Origin: Chryseobacterium koreense CCUG 49689 | Lineage (GTDB): Bacteria; Bacteroidota; Bacteroidia; Flavobacteriales; Weeksellaceae | Reading direction: 5' to 3' | NCBI RefSeq assembly: GCF_001045435.1 | Contig: NZ_LFNG01000019.1 | Coordinates: 1 to 35,876 of the forward strand | DNA: 35,876 nt | Shown: piece by piece, positions 16,270-25,509 of the stretch | How positions within the stretch are numbered: position 1 is the first letter of the stretch | Layout: every line of letters begins with the position of its first letter | Notes under the pieces: model-generated | The model's input: the letters and a program-made list of their open reading frames with translations, nothing else | What the model was told of the DNA's origin: nothing | Database searches by the model: none | Program-made: the position numbers and the translations under genes

Positions 16270-17319
16270 ATGGGCGGGACTATTTTATTTGCCTATAATC
16301 TGTCAGAATCCGACAACCAATTTGTTCAGATCCATATCCGAATGCTGGAGGAATTAGGGTATGAGGTGACGGCGTCCTTAGATGAATTCTGGTATCCCAC
16401 AAAATCATATAATATACTGGTGATCAATTGGCCGGATTATTTTTTTGGATGGAACATCAATATCTCTGATGAAGAAGTAACTGAACTCAACAAAACCTTG
16501 AACAGTTGGAAGCAATCAAAAACCAAAATTTTCACTTTTTTGCACGATGAATATTCTCATTTTGGTAGAGGTGCGAATTTGAATCTTCTGTTTGACCTGT
16601 GTTACAGCAAGTCAGATATCCTAATTCATCTGGGCGACTATTCGAAAAAAAAATATTCGGATTTATATCCAGACGCACAACACCATATTGTTCACCATCC
16701 ACTATATACTGATTTTCAGACTGATTTGGAAAGACATGTTGCCCGTAAACAATTAGGTATTTCCGAGAAAGTGCATCTTGTATTTGTTCCCGGCGGAATA
16801 AGAAAAACAGAAGAAATAGATTACTGTATAAGAGTTTTCAGAAAACTTCCGGCTAAGAATAAACGAATGATTTTTCAAAAAACCAATTTTCTGGCGAAGC
16901 CGCAATCTTTGAAAAATTTTATAGACCTTAAAGTGTGGGTGTATTTTCTGCTTCATACCTGCAAATTTAATTTTTTGGAAAATATATTCTTTCTCCAAGG
17001 ATTTATGAAGAAAGAAAAGCTTTCAGCCTATTTTGCTGCCTCAGACCTTATCATCATTCCGAGAACCGATATTTTAAATTCAGGAAATATTATTCTTGCC
17101 GCACAGTTTGGTAAGCGCATCATAGGTACGGGACAAGGTAATATGAATGAACTGCTTACGTTTTTGGAACAGCCGGTGTGTTCTTCGGAGGCAATTGCTG
17201 CATTAATTAATCCCATTCAATATTCTGCATTGGTAGGTAAATCCTTACAGCTTAAGATAGAGGAGTTTTCCGGTCACGCAATGGTCAAAAATCAATGGAA
17301 ACAATTACTGCATTTATGA
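16270..17319 (+). CDS. GT-B fold glycosyltransferase
   Basis: The 349-residue product has two Rossmann-like halves. The N-terminal part starts ILFAYNLSESDNQFVQIHIRML. The C-terminal donor-binding part includes LVFVPGGIRKTEEIDYCIRVF, FLQGFMKKEKLSAYFAASDLI and the IPRTDILNSGNIILAAQFGKR segment, which ends in a G-x-G-N-x-x-E region. It is diverged from standard GT4 enzymes: the EX7E motif is not obvious, so the family assignment is to the fold rather than a named family. Coupled at the 3' end by an ATGA overlap to the bifunctional gene that follows. Confidence 0.75.
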   Translation: MGGTILFAYNLSESDNQFVQIHIRMLEELGYEVTASLDEFWYPTKSYNILVINWPDYFFGWNINISDEEVTELNKTLNSWKQSKTKIFTFLHDEYSHFGRGANLNLLFDLCYSKSDILIHLGDYSKKKYSDLYPDAQHHIVHHPLYTDFQTDLERHVARKQLGISEKVHLVFVPGGIRKTEEIDYCIRVFRKLPAKNKRMIFQKTNFLAKPQSLKNFIDLKVWVYFLLHTCKFNFLENIFFLQGFMKKEKLSAYFAASDLIIIPRTDILNSGNIILAAQFGKRIIGTGQGNMNELLTFLEQPVCSSEAIAALINPIQYSALVGKSLQLKIEEFSGHAMVKNQWKQLLHL

Positions 17320-19490
17320 AACTCTCTATCATCATCCCAGTTTATAATGCCGAAAAACACCTTGCAAATTGCCTCCAAAGTGTGTGCCACCAAGACCTGC
17401 CGAAACACAACTATGAAGTCATTGTGATTAATGATGGCTCCACAGATCTTTCCAGTGAAATCATACTGCAATTTCAACAGCGGTATGGCAACATCGTTTT
17501 CATTGATCAGGAGAACAAAGGTGTTTCTGCAGCCCGTAATGCAGGTTTAAGTACTGCCCAAGGAGAGTATATTACATTTGTTGACGCTGATGACGAAATT
17601 GAGAATAACTCCTTAAAACAAATTGTAGAACTATTGGTAAATGAAGATCTTGATGTTTTTTACCCTAAAATTGATACTTACTCCGAAAACGGGGAGCGAT
17701 TAAATAGCATCAATGTCGGCGAGAAATATGATGAAGTAAAAAGCGGAATACTTCAGCAGAGAAGAACTTTTACACCTACATTTTACAGAAAAGAACTTAT
17801 AGGTACTATAAGATTTAATGAAAATATCTCATTCGGTGAAGATACGGTATTCAATAGCCAAGTGCAGTCCCTTGCAGACCGTGTTATGTTTTCAGATATT
17901 CCTTACTATAAATATACGGTTCTCCAAAACTCCCTGAGCAAACAGGGCGAATCGGAGAAGGTATTTAGAGGCTTTTTAAACGCAATTCGAGAAGTCAGGA
18001 ATTTCCAACAGGAAAATTTTCAGGAAAATCCAGATGCAAAAGTGTATTTTGATAAAGTCTATGAGATTTTTGTGACCAGAATACTAGAGCTGAATGTGAT
18101 GCCAAAATGGAACAGAACATTTTATATTGATTTAATTAGCCTTCTCAAAGAAAAAAAACTGCTCCATATTCTGATCATGCTTTCTGAGAAATATCCATAT
18201 GTAGATACCTCTTTCCGTAAATTTAAAGTCTATCAGAAGTTTCTTGCCTTTAAATTGCAAATTCACGGTCAAATTTACAGTGCCTACAGATTTTTAAGGT
18301 CACCAAAAACAATGATTATTAGCGCTACCAGCAAATCAAAAAACAAGTCTAAATCAATTAAAATAGCCATTTTGACTCAACAATTGGGCTTTAATTATGG
18401 CGGCATCATTCAAAACTATGCCTTACAAAGGATACTTACCAATTTAGGACACAGGGTCATTACAATTAATAGAGGAGAGGAGAATCCCAACTCCAAACTT
18501 AAAATTTTTCTAAACAGGTGCAAGTTATTAATTTTACGATATGTTTTTAATGAGCGCAAGCCTATATTCTTGGATTATAAAAAAATTTCAAGAACTAACT
18601 CAAAATTTATTTCCCAGAATATCAAGTTATCTCCTCTAATACATACCACTCCTATGCTTGTTGATTATTTTTCTAAATCAAAATTTGACGCAGTACTAGT
18701 GGGCAGCGACCAGGTGTGGAGGCCTAATTATTCCCCTAACATATTGAATTTTTATTTAGATTTTTTGCAGAGTCAAAATGATCTTAAAAAGATATCTTAT
18801 GCAGCATCCTTTGGAACAGATAAATGGGAGTATTCAGAAATAGAGACCCAAATATGCACTGAATTAATTCAACAATTTCAAGGTGTATCAGTGCGAGAGG
18901 ATTCCGGTATTGAATTGTGTGCAAAACACTTAAATAGAAATGACGTCGAACACGTTTTAGATCCAGCATTTCTCCTTTCTGCAGAGGATTATAGTGATTT
19001 AATTGGTCCTGCAAAAAGTGAAGTGGGCTTATTCACTTATTTTTTGGATGAATCTCATGAAACTTTAAAATTTGTTGAGTTTTGTGCCAAGACATTAAAC
19101 TTGACGCTCCACAAAAATCAGGCAAAGCTATCACCTTACGATATAAAGATCAGTAAAATTCAGGACTACATGATTCCGCCAATAGAGGGATGGTTAAAGG
19201 GATTTCGAGATGCAGAGTTTATTCTTACAGATTCATTTCACGGGACTGTATTTTCTATTTTAAATAAGAAAGCTTTTTTTGTCATAGTAAACAGTGAACG
19301 TGGCGCTGCACGTTTCGAGTCCATACTTAAACAATTGGGGTTAGAAGATCGGTTAATTTATAATCTGGAGCGTTTTAACCTTTCAAATCTTAAAAATGAA
19401 ATTAATTATCAGACTGTTTATTCTAAATTAGAAGAGTTAAAAAAAGATTCCCTTTTATTCTTAAATACCCATTTATCAGGATGGAAGTAA
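17316..19490 (+). CDS. Bifunctional GT2 glycosyltransferase - polysaccharide pyruvyl transferase fusion
   Basis: The 724-residue protein combines two enzymes. Residues 1-230 are a GT-A domain (LSIIIPVYNAEKHLANCL, NDGSTDLS, GEYITFVDADDE, FGEDTVFN). After a helical linker, residues about 349-660 match the polysaccharide pyruvyl transferase domain: KIAILTQQLGFNYGGIIQNYALQRI, VGSDQVWRPNY, VSVREDSG, HVLDPAFLL and DSFHGTVFSI (Asp639 to Ile648). The predicted role is to add a sugar and then a pyruvate ketal (from phosphoenolpyruvate) to the growing unit, giving the polymer negative charge. The ATG at 17316 is chosen because it forms the ATGA overlap with the previous stop and begins the conserved GT2 strand; the frame is also open from 17295. 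No frameshift separates the two domains. Confidence 0.9.
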   Translation: MKLSIIIPVYNAEKHLANCLQSVCHQDLPKHNYEVIVINDGSTDLSSEIILQFQQRYGNIVFIDQENKGVSAARNAGLSTAQGEYITFVDADDEIENNSLKQIVELLVNEDLDVFYPKIDTYSENGERLNSINVGEKYDEVKSGILQQRRTFTPTFYRKELIGTIRFNENISFGEDTVFNSQVQSLADRVMFSDIPYYKYTVLQNSLSKQGESEKVFRGFLNAIREVRNFQQENFQENPDAKVYFDKVYEIFVTRILELNVMPKWNRTFYIDLISLLKEKKLLHILIMLSEKYPYVDTSFRKFKVYQKFLAFKLQIHGQIYSAYRFLRSPKTMIISATSKSKNKSKSIKIAILTQQLGFNYGGIIQNYALQRILTNLGHRVITINRGEENPNSKLKIFLNRCKLLILRYVFNERKPIFLDYKKISRTNSKFISQNIKLSPLIHTTPMLVDYFSKSKFDAVLVGSDQVWRPNYSPNILNFYLDFLQSQNDLKKISYAASFGTDKWEYSEIETQICTELIQQFQGVSVREDSGIELCAKHLNRNDVEHVLDPAFLLSAEDYSDLIGPAKSEVGLFTYFLDESHETLKFVEFCAKTLNLTLHKNQAKLSPYDIKISKIQDYMIPPIEGWLKGFRDAEFILTDSFHGTVFSILNKKAFFVIVNSERGAARFESILKQLGLEDRLIYNLERFNLSNLKNEINYQTVYSKLEELKKDSLLFLNTHLSGWK

Positions 19491-20425
19491 CCGTAGTCAT
19501 ACCCGTGTATAACGCTGAAAAATATTTGGATGAATGTGTACAGTCAGTATTAAATCAAAATTTCACCGATTTCGAAATATTGTTAATTAATGATGGCTCA
19601 AGTGACGGCAGTGGGATTATATGTGAAAATTATGCAAGCAAAGATAGTAGAGTAAAAGTTTTTCATAAAAAGAACGGTGGCGTCAGTACGGCCCGCAATA
19701 TGGGAATAGAATACGCAAAGGGGAAATGGATCACTTTTATCGATGCTGATGATTATATTCAGGAAAATTATTTTGAAGTTTTAAATTTAAAGAATGATAC
19801 GGACTGGATACTTCTGGATATAAAAAGAGATGTTTTTTCTGATATGGGAGTAGGTATGGATTTTGAAAATCAAGTGTATGAGGCGGCTGAATTTGTGAAT
19901 ATTTACTCATTATATCCGCATTTCCCTGAGGCGTGTGCCAAATTTTTTAAGAACAGCATTGTAAAAAAGAGTAATCTCAGATTTAACACAGATCTGAAAT
20001 TTGGTGAAGACTCGCTTTTTAATCTCCAATATCTTAAGTTTTGTCAAATCATTTCCACTACAAATATTTCTAAATACATCTATAGAAATGGGGGAGGTGG
20101 GTTAAGTAAATTGATACAGGATATAAAAAATGATACAACCTTGTTTCAAGAAATTGAGAAAGAACTTGAAAAGCATCAATATCCAGTTCAATTCTGTCAA
20201 CAGACCATCAGGATCCCACTCACAAGATATCTGAAAGTTCTATATTCTGATAAGAGTATTTCACCAGCTAACCGACTTCTATTATTAAGAAGGAATGTAG
20301 AAAAGTATTATAATGTTTGTTTAACGGTCTTTACAAACCCAAAAATTCGTTTGTTTTTTGCTTTTGCTCGTCTGACAGGATTTTATTGTATTTTAGACCA
20401 GGTATTATCTAAACTAAACAAATAA
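19481..20425 (+). CDS. Family 2 glycosyltransferase
   Basis: The 314-residue GT-A protein shows VTVVIPVYNAEKYLDECVQSV, INDGSSDGS, GGVSTARNMGIEYAKGKW, FIDADDYIQ and the KFGEDSLFNLQ acidic segment. It overlaps the fusion gene upstream by 10 bp. The start at 19481 fits the conserved first strand. The region after about residue 220 is helical and probably supports membrane or acceptor binding. Confidence 0.9.
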   Translation: MEVTVVIPVYNAEKYLDECVQSVLNQNFTDFEILLINDGSSDGSGIICENYASKDSRVKVFHKKNGGVSTARNMGIEYAKGKWITFIDADDYIQENYFEVLNLKNDTDWILLDIKRDVFSDMGVGMDFENQVYEAAEFVNIYSLYPHFPEACAKFFKNSIVKKSNLRFNTDLKFGEDSLFNLQYLKFCQIISTTNISKYIYRNGGGGLSKLIQDIKNDTTLFQEIEKELEKHQYPVQFCQQTIRIPLTRYLKVLYSDKSISPANRLLLLRRNVEKYYNVCLTVFTNPKIRLFFAFARLTGFYCILDQVLSKLNK

Positions 20426-20519
20426 AATTTTCTGATACTAATTTATTCCCTGTTCAGGAGAAGGAGAAAAAAAATGATGAACGTGTTGTAGAATAACCGG
20501 TTACACTATACTGTAAAAA

Positions 20520-21692
20520 ATGAAAAATAAGAAAAAGATACTATTTATAATCAATACTATGAATGTTGGTGGTTCCGAAAAAGCTTTGGTATCACTGCTT
20601 AATGAACTGGATTATTCAGAATTTGAGATCGAATTACAGTTATTCAAACACGAGGGTTTGTTTCTTTCTGAAGTTCCTAAAGAAGTAAATATATTGAATG
20701 TTCCTAAAAACTATCAATATTTTGACTGCAGTTTTAAGAAAGTAATACGGACGCTGAATCCAAATTTGATGTTCAATAGATATAGGTTTTCACGGGCTAT
20801 AAAAAAGGCAGCCACTCCTGCTGAGGCCGAACAGCTCGCCTGGAAATTTCTGGCCAAGAGTCTCAGCCCCTTAGAAAAAGAGTACGATGCAGCTATCGGC
20901 TATCTAGAAAATAACCCCATCTATTTTGCAATAGATAAAGTGCGTGCTAAAAGGAAGATAGGTTTTATTCACAATGATTACAGAAATATAAAGGTTAACA
21001 AGGAACTTGACCGGCCGTACTTCCAAAAACTAGATTATATCTGCTCTGTGTCGAGTCACTGTGTGGAAATTCTAAAAGCGAATTTTCCTTTATTCACTGA
21101 CAAAATCAAATTAATTCCAAATCTTTTTTCAGAGAAGCTCATTCTCAAAAATTCAAATGAGCCGATCACAGAAGTACAAATGGATCATGCTTTTTTCAAT
21201 ATTGTTTCTATTGGAAGACTCGCGGAGCAAAAAGGTTTTGATTTAGCGGTGGAAGCTGCAAGCGTCTTAAAAGAAAAGAATTTTAAATTTCAATGGTTTA
21301 TTTTAGGCGAAGGGGCACTAAGGGGCATGCTGGAAAAGAAAATCAGTAACCTTAATCTTGAGCATTGTTTTTTCCTCTTGGGAAACCAATCAAACCCCTA
21401 TAAATTTTTGAAGAACGCTGATTTGGTTGCTCAGACCTCCAGATTTGAGGGTAAATCTATTGCATTAGATGAAGCAAAAATATTAAGCAAAGTTATTTTG
21501 GCAACGAATTACCCCACTGTTAATGACCAGATAACTGATAATGTTGATGGTTGTATATGTGGGTTTTCACCCGATCAGATTGCGGACCGAATTATTTCAA
21601 TTGCAAATGACAACGCTCTAAAGGAAAACATAGTGCAATATTTAGAAACCCACCGCCAGAAAACAGATAATAAACTTTTAGAATTATTATAA
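20520..21692 (+). CDS. Family 4-like GT-B glycosyltransferase
   Basis: The 390-residue enzyme shows ILFIINTMNVGGSEKALVSLL at the N terminus. The C-terminal half has IVSIGRLAEQKGFDLAVEAA, WFILGEGALRGMLEKKI, FLLGNQSNPYKFLKNADLV and the EX7E element EGKSIALDE. This is a retaining GT4 pattern. A 94-bp AT-rich gap precedes it, in which I see no strong promoter box. Confidence 0.9.
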   Translation: MKNKKKILFIINTMNVGGSEKALVSLLNELDYSEFEIELQLFKHEGLFLSEVPKEVNILNVPKNYQYFDCSFKKVIRTLNPNLMFNRYRFSRAIKKAATPAEAEQLAWKFLAKSLSPLEKEYDAAIGYLENNPIYFAIDKVRAKRKIGFIHNDYRNIKVNKELDRPYFQKLDYICSVSSHCVEILKANFPLFTDKIKLIPNLFSEKLILKNSNEPITEVQMDHAFFNIVSIGRLAEQKGFDLAVEAASVLKEKNFKFQWFILGEGALRGMLEKKISNLNLEHCFFLLGNQSNPYKFLKNADLVAQTSRFEGKSIALDEAKILSKVILATNYPTVNDQITDNVDGCICGFSPDQIADRIISIANDNALKENIVQYLETHRQKTDNKLLELL

Positions 21693-21735
21693 ACAGGGTA
21701 TAAAAGTAACTTAAGAAAGAAGAGTCTTATGTACA

Positions 21736-21743
21736 TACATTTG
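21736..21743 (+). promoter_or_regulatory. Bacteroidota -7 box (TACATTTG)
   Basis: A perfect TAnnTTTG lies in the 110-bp gap upstream of the next glycosyltransferase, 59 bp before its ATG. No clear TTG -33 element lies at the usual spacing; TTA at 21711 is the nearest. Possible internal promoter of the long gene cluster. Confidence 0.4.
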
Positions 21744-21802
21744 CAAAAAATGAAAATTTGTTAAACATAAATGAGATGCAGCGTACTGCCTGATTACTTG
21801 CC

Positions 21803-22828
21803 ATGAAATTGTCCGTTATTGTACCGGTTTATAATGTTGAACAATATCTTCAACAATGCATAGACTCCATCGTAAATCAAACGTTTTCTGATCTAGAGAT
21901 TCTTCTTGTGGATGATGGCTCAACAGACGGTTCACTTTCTATTTGTGAAGGGTATGCAGCTCGGGATTCCAGAATCCGCGTGATCCATCAGCAGAATGGG
22001 GGCGTTTCTTCCGCCCGCAATACGGGGATAAAGCAGGCAACTGGTGATTATATTACTTTTGTAGATGCAGATGACTGGCTGGATAAAGATATGTACTTAC
22101 AGATGCAAAAAGCGGTTAACATTCATCCCGGAGTAGAAGTTGTCATGTGTGATTTTATAAACGTACAAAATAATATTGAGGTTAAAGTTTCGTCCCACCT
22201 TCCTGAGGGATTATACTTTAAAAATGATATTATTCAGGATATTTATCCCACTCTTCTTGTTACTGAGGATTTTGGGCGGCTGCCTATAGTTTCTGCATGT
22301 ACCTGTCTTTTTAACAGGACCTTTTTGCTAAACGAGCGTATTCGCTTTGATGTGAGTCTTCGTTATTCAGAGGATTATCTTTTTATGGCAGAGGTGATGG
22401 TCAATGCAAATTCTTTTTTCTACCACAAAGAAAATTTTCTCTATTTTTATAGGCAGTATGAGGAGTCACGGTCAAAAAAATACCAGAATGGGTGGTGGCA
22501 AAGTTTACTATTACTTAACAGCAAACTGAAAAGTTTACTTGCTGATTCAGCTGAGTTTGACTTTACCCGTCAATTAAAATTACAGTTGATCCATTCCTCA
22601 CTTTTTTTAAGTAGTGCCATTTTTGAAAACGAAAATCTTTCTTACAAAAAAAAAATAGTACTTCTTAAACAATTATTTAATGATGAGGCTTTAACAACCG
22701 CGTTTAATAATTTAGTGTTTGACCAGCAATCTTTTACTTTAAAAATAGTCCTATTTCTTATGAAGAATAGAGTGGCTGTCAGCTATTTACTTTACAGAAA
22801 AATGATCTCTAAAATTATGAATGCCTAA
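21803..22828 (+). CDS. Family 2 glycosyltransferase
   Basis: The 341-residue GT-A enzyme shows LSVIVPVYNVEQYLQQCIDSI, LVDDGSTDGS, GGVSSARNTGIKQATGDYIT, FVDADDWLD and LRYSEDYLFMAEVM, the last with the probable catalytic acidic residues. It is of the EpsJ/CpsJ-like type common in capsule loci. The C-terminal part is helical and basic. Confidence 0.91.
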   Translation: MKLSVIVPVYNVEQYLQQCIDSIVNQTFSDLEILLVDDGSTDGSLSICEGYAARDSRIRVIHQQNGGVSSARNTGIKQATGDYITFVDADDWLDKDMYLQMQKAVNIHPGVEVVMCDFINVQNNIEVKVSSHLPEGLYFKNDIIQDIYPTLLVTEDFGRLPIVSACTCLFNRTFLLNERIRFDVSLRYSEDYLFMAEVMVNANSFFYHKENFLYFYRQYEESRSKKYQNGWWQSLLLLNSKLKSLLADSAEFDFTRQLKLQLIHSSLFLSSAIFENENLSYKKKIVLLKQLFNDEALTTAFNNLVFDQQSFTLKIVLFLMKNRVAVSYLLYRKMISKIMNA

Positions 22829-22914
22829 TGTATTTCATAGAATATCATAACTTTTTCAAGCTTCGATATAGAAAGCTCATCTTTAAAAAATAATGTAAAA
22901 TATTTAATGGCGAT

Positions 22915-24075
22915 ATGATGTTAATTTTCATTTTTGTGTTGGGAATATTCTTTACTATTTTCATTATTGATTTAGTTCCACAATTTTACACTTGGCAAAG
23001 TAGAATAAAGATAGGACGGTTTCAAAGTAAAAAAAGCTGGTGTAATAAGGTGGCACAAATTTCTATGAGGTGGTTGAGGAAAACCCCCACCGTTAAATTA
23101 ACCGACAATACCCGCTTAATCTTTATCGATATCCTGAAAGGAAAATACCGCAGCTCCGCAATTCAGTCTTGGCAGGAAGCGGCATTGCTGTTAGGTTTGA
23201 ATGAATATGCTAAAACTTCGAATGATATCGCAATACAGAAAGAAATTGCAAATTTCATTCAGACTAAAACGGACCGTTCAGGCGCATGGATAGAAAAACC
23301 AATGGCTTCTGATCATGCGATACTGGCTTACGCTTTTTTAAATATGGATTTTATCGACCATGCAATATATAAACCCGCGTTTGATGAAACCTACGGAATG
23401 ATTCTTTCCTTAAAAGGAGAAGACGGAACAGCAGCATATAAAAATCACAAAAAAGATTTTAGATTCGTGGACACCATTGGGTTTATATGCCCTTTTTTAG
23501 TAACCTACGGTTTAAAGTTCAATATTCCTGAAGCAGTTGATTTAGGAATAAACCAAATTTTGGAATATCAGAAATATGGCATGATGCCTCATGAAAATAT
23601 TCCCTGTCATACCTATCATGTGGCAACAAAAATCCCGACAGGCCTCTTTGGCTGGGGCAGAGGTTTAGGATGGTGGGTCATCGGACTGGCCGATTCATGG
23701 CAGGCTCTGCCAGAAAACCATGCTGCGAAAAAGCATTTGGAACAGCTGATGATGAAAACCGCCCGGTCTGTAGTGAAATTTCAGGAAGCTAGTGGTGCCT
23801 TCCATTGGTTGCTTTTTGACCCGGCCTCACGGCTGGATTCTTCTACTGTGGCCACATTAGCATGGTTCTATTCAGTCGGAGAAGCCATTCCCGAAATTGC
23901 CGATGAATGCCATGTGGGAAAGGAAAAAGCACTTAACTACCTGCAGTCGGTCACCCGCAGAAACGGTGCTGTCGATTTTTCGCAAGGTGACACAAAAGGC
24001 ATTGGTGTTTATTCCCAGAATTTCGATCTGTTACCATTTACACAGGGGTTCGTTTTAAGAACAATAAATCTTTAA
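22915..24075 (+). CDS. Membrane-anchored GH88/GH105-like (alpha/alpha)6 barrel protein
   Basis: The 386-residue protein has an N-terminal membrane helix (residues 2-22) followed by an (alpha/alpha)6-type domain. The motif TGLFGWGRGLGWWVIGLADS (about 242-261) matches the conserved W-G-R-G-x-G-W element of unsaturated glucuronyl or rhamnogalacturonyl hydrolases. FVDTIGFICPFL places an Asp (186) where that family has a catalytic acid. These enzymes normally remove unsaturated uronic acids after polysaccharide lyases act. No lyase is present here, so the protein may edit, trim or bind the uronic-acid-containing glycan at the inner membrane. The family-level call is moderately sure; activity is not established. 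Only 3 bp separate it from the MBOAT gene. Confidence 0.75.
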   Translation: MMLIFIFVLGIFFTIFIIDLVPQFYTWQSRIKIGRFQSKKSWCNKVAQISMRWLRKTPTVKLTDNTRLIFIDILKGKYRSSAIQSWQEAALLLGLNEYAKTSNDIAIQKEIANFIQTKTDRSGAWIEKPMASDHAILAYAFLNMDFIDHAIYKPAFDETYGMILSLKGEDGTAAYKNHKKDFRFVDTIGFICPFLVTYGLKFNIPEAVDLGINQILEYQKYGMMPHENIPCHTYHVATKIPTGLFGWGRGLGWWVIGLADSWQALPENHAAKKHLEQLMMKTARSVVKFQEASGAFHWLLFDPASRLDSSTVATLAWFYSVGEAIPEIADECHVGKEKALNYLQSVTRRNGAVDFSQGDTKGIGVYSQNFDLLPFTQGFVLRTINL

Positions 24076-24078
24076 TTT

Positions 24079-25509
24079 ATGCTCTTTAACTCCTTTACTT
24101 TCGCACTATTTCTCCCTATTGTTTTCATTCTCTACTGGTTTGTAACCAATAGAAGTCTGAAATTACAGAACCTGTTGCTGTTATTTGCCAGCTATTATTT
24201 TTATGCGAACTGGGACTGGCGGTTTATGTTTCTGCTTATTTTTTCGACATTTTTAGATTATTATACGGGTCTGAAGATGTACCATAGCGCGAACGCGTCT
24301 AAAAGAAAATTTTGGCTATGGCTTAGCATAGGTATCAATTTAGGTTTCCTCGGAATTTTTAAATACTATAATTTCTTTGCTGAATCTTTTGCCGAATTAT
24401 TTCAGCATTTGGGATTTACAGTTCATCCATGGACTTTAAAAGTCATTTTACCCGTCGGGATTTCGTTCTATACTTTCCATGGTCTTTCCTATGTAATCGA
24501 TATTTATAAAAAAAGAATTCCGGCAGAACGAAATATCGTTGATTATTCGGTCTTTGTGAGTTTCTTTCCTTTATTGGTGGCGGGACCAATAGAGCGGGCT
24601 ACCCATCTTTTGCCGCAGATCAAAAGAAAAAGGATCTTCAATTATGCACAGGCGGCGGACGGTTTAAGACAAATCCTCTGGGGGCTTTTTATGAAAGTGG
24701 TGGTAGCCGATAATTGTGCAATTGTTGTAAACGAAGTATTTAAGAATCAGGATCAATACAATGCGCCTTCTCTTATTACAGCTGCCGTTTTCTTCGCTTT
24801 TCAGATTTATGGCGATTTCTCTGGATACTCCAATATCGCCCTCGGCAGTGCCAAATTATTCGGGATCGATTTACTCAAGAATTTTGCTTTTCCCTACTTT
24901 TCCAGAGATATTGCAGAGTTTTGGAGAAGATGGCATATCTCACTTTCAAGCTGGTTTAAAGATTATCTTTATATTCCTTTAGGTGGAAGCAGGGGTGGCC
25001 AATTGATGGTCGTCAGAAATACCTTCATTATCTTTTTGGTAAGCGGTTTTTGGCATGGTGCCAATTGGACGTTTATTATTTGGGGCTTATTAAACGCACT
25101 GTATATCATGCCTTTAATTCTATTCAAACTTAACAGGAAAAACACCAACGCGGTTGCGGAGCTTAGGGTATTTCCCAATATGAAAGAGCTTTTACAGATG
25201 CTCTTTACTTTTGCCATTACGGTGATTGCGTGGGTGTTTTTCAGATCCGAGACCGTGGCGGGAGCTTTTAACTATTTGGGAAGAATTGCAGATTTAGGAA
25301 ATTATGCATTGCCCCAGATTGATTTAAAACCTTTTATCTTTATCTTTATTTTAATCATCGTCGAATGGCTGCAAAGGACCAAACAGCACGGTTTGCAAAT
25401 AAGTCATCTCAAAAGTGCAGCGGTCCGGTGGTCTATTTATGCAGTTTTGCTCTTATTACTATTAATTTTCGGAGCCAATTCTGATTCATTCATTTACTTT
25501 CAGTTCTAA
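24079..25509 (+). CDS. MBOAT-family O-acyltransferase (AlgI/PatA-like)
   Basis: The 476-residue polytopic membrane protein matches the MBOAT group. It shows ILPVGISFYTFHGLSYVIDIY, FFPLLVAGPIERATHLLPQ, FQIYGDFSGYSNIALGSAKL, FWRRWHISLSSWFKDYLYIP and VSGFWHGANWTFIIWG. His326 is the invariant MBOAT histidine, and His286 in WRRWHIS is also conserved. Such proteins pass acyl groups across the inner membrane to polysaccharide acylation partners, as AlgI does with AlgJ/AlgX. The next gene, overlapping by one base (TAATG), encodes an SGNH-like protein that fits as the acceptor-side partner. It was probably acquired as a two-gene unit. Confidence 0.93.
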   Translation: MLFNSFTFALFLPIVFILYWFVTNRSLKLQNLLLLFASYYFYANWDWRFMFLLIFSTFLDYYTGLKMYHSANASKRKFWLWLSIGINLGFLGIFKYYNFFAESFAELFQHLGFTVHPWTLKVILPVGISFYTFHGLSYVIDIYKKRIPAERNIVDYSVFVSFFPLLVAGPIERATHLLPQIKRKRIFNYAQAADGLRQILWGLFMKVVVADNCAIVVNEVFKNQDQYNAPSLITAAVFFAFQIYGDFSGYSNIALGSAKLFGIDLLKNFAFPYFSRDIAEFWRRWHISLSSWFKDYLYIPLGGSRGGQLMVVRNTFIIFLVSGFWHGANWTFIIWGLLNALYIMPLILFKLNRKNTNAVAELRVFPNMKELLQMLFTFAITVIAWVFFRSETVAGAFNYLGRIADLGNYALPQIDLKPFIFIFILIIVEWLQRTKQHGLQISHLKSAAVRWSIYAVLLLLLLIFGANSDSFIYFQF

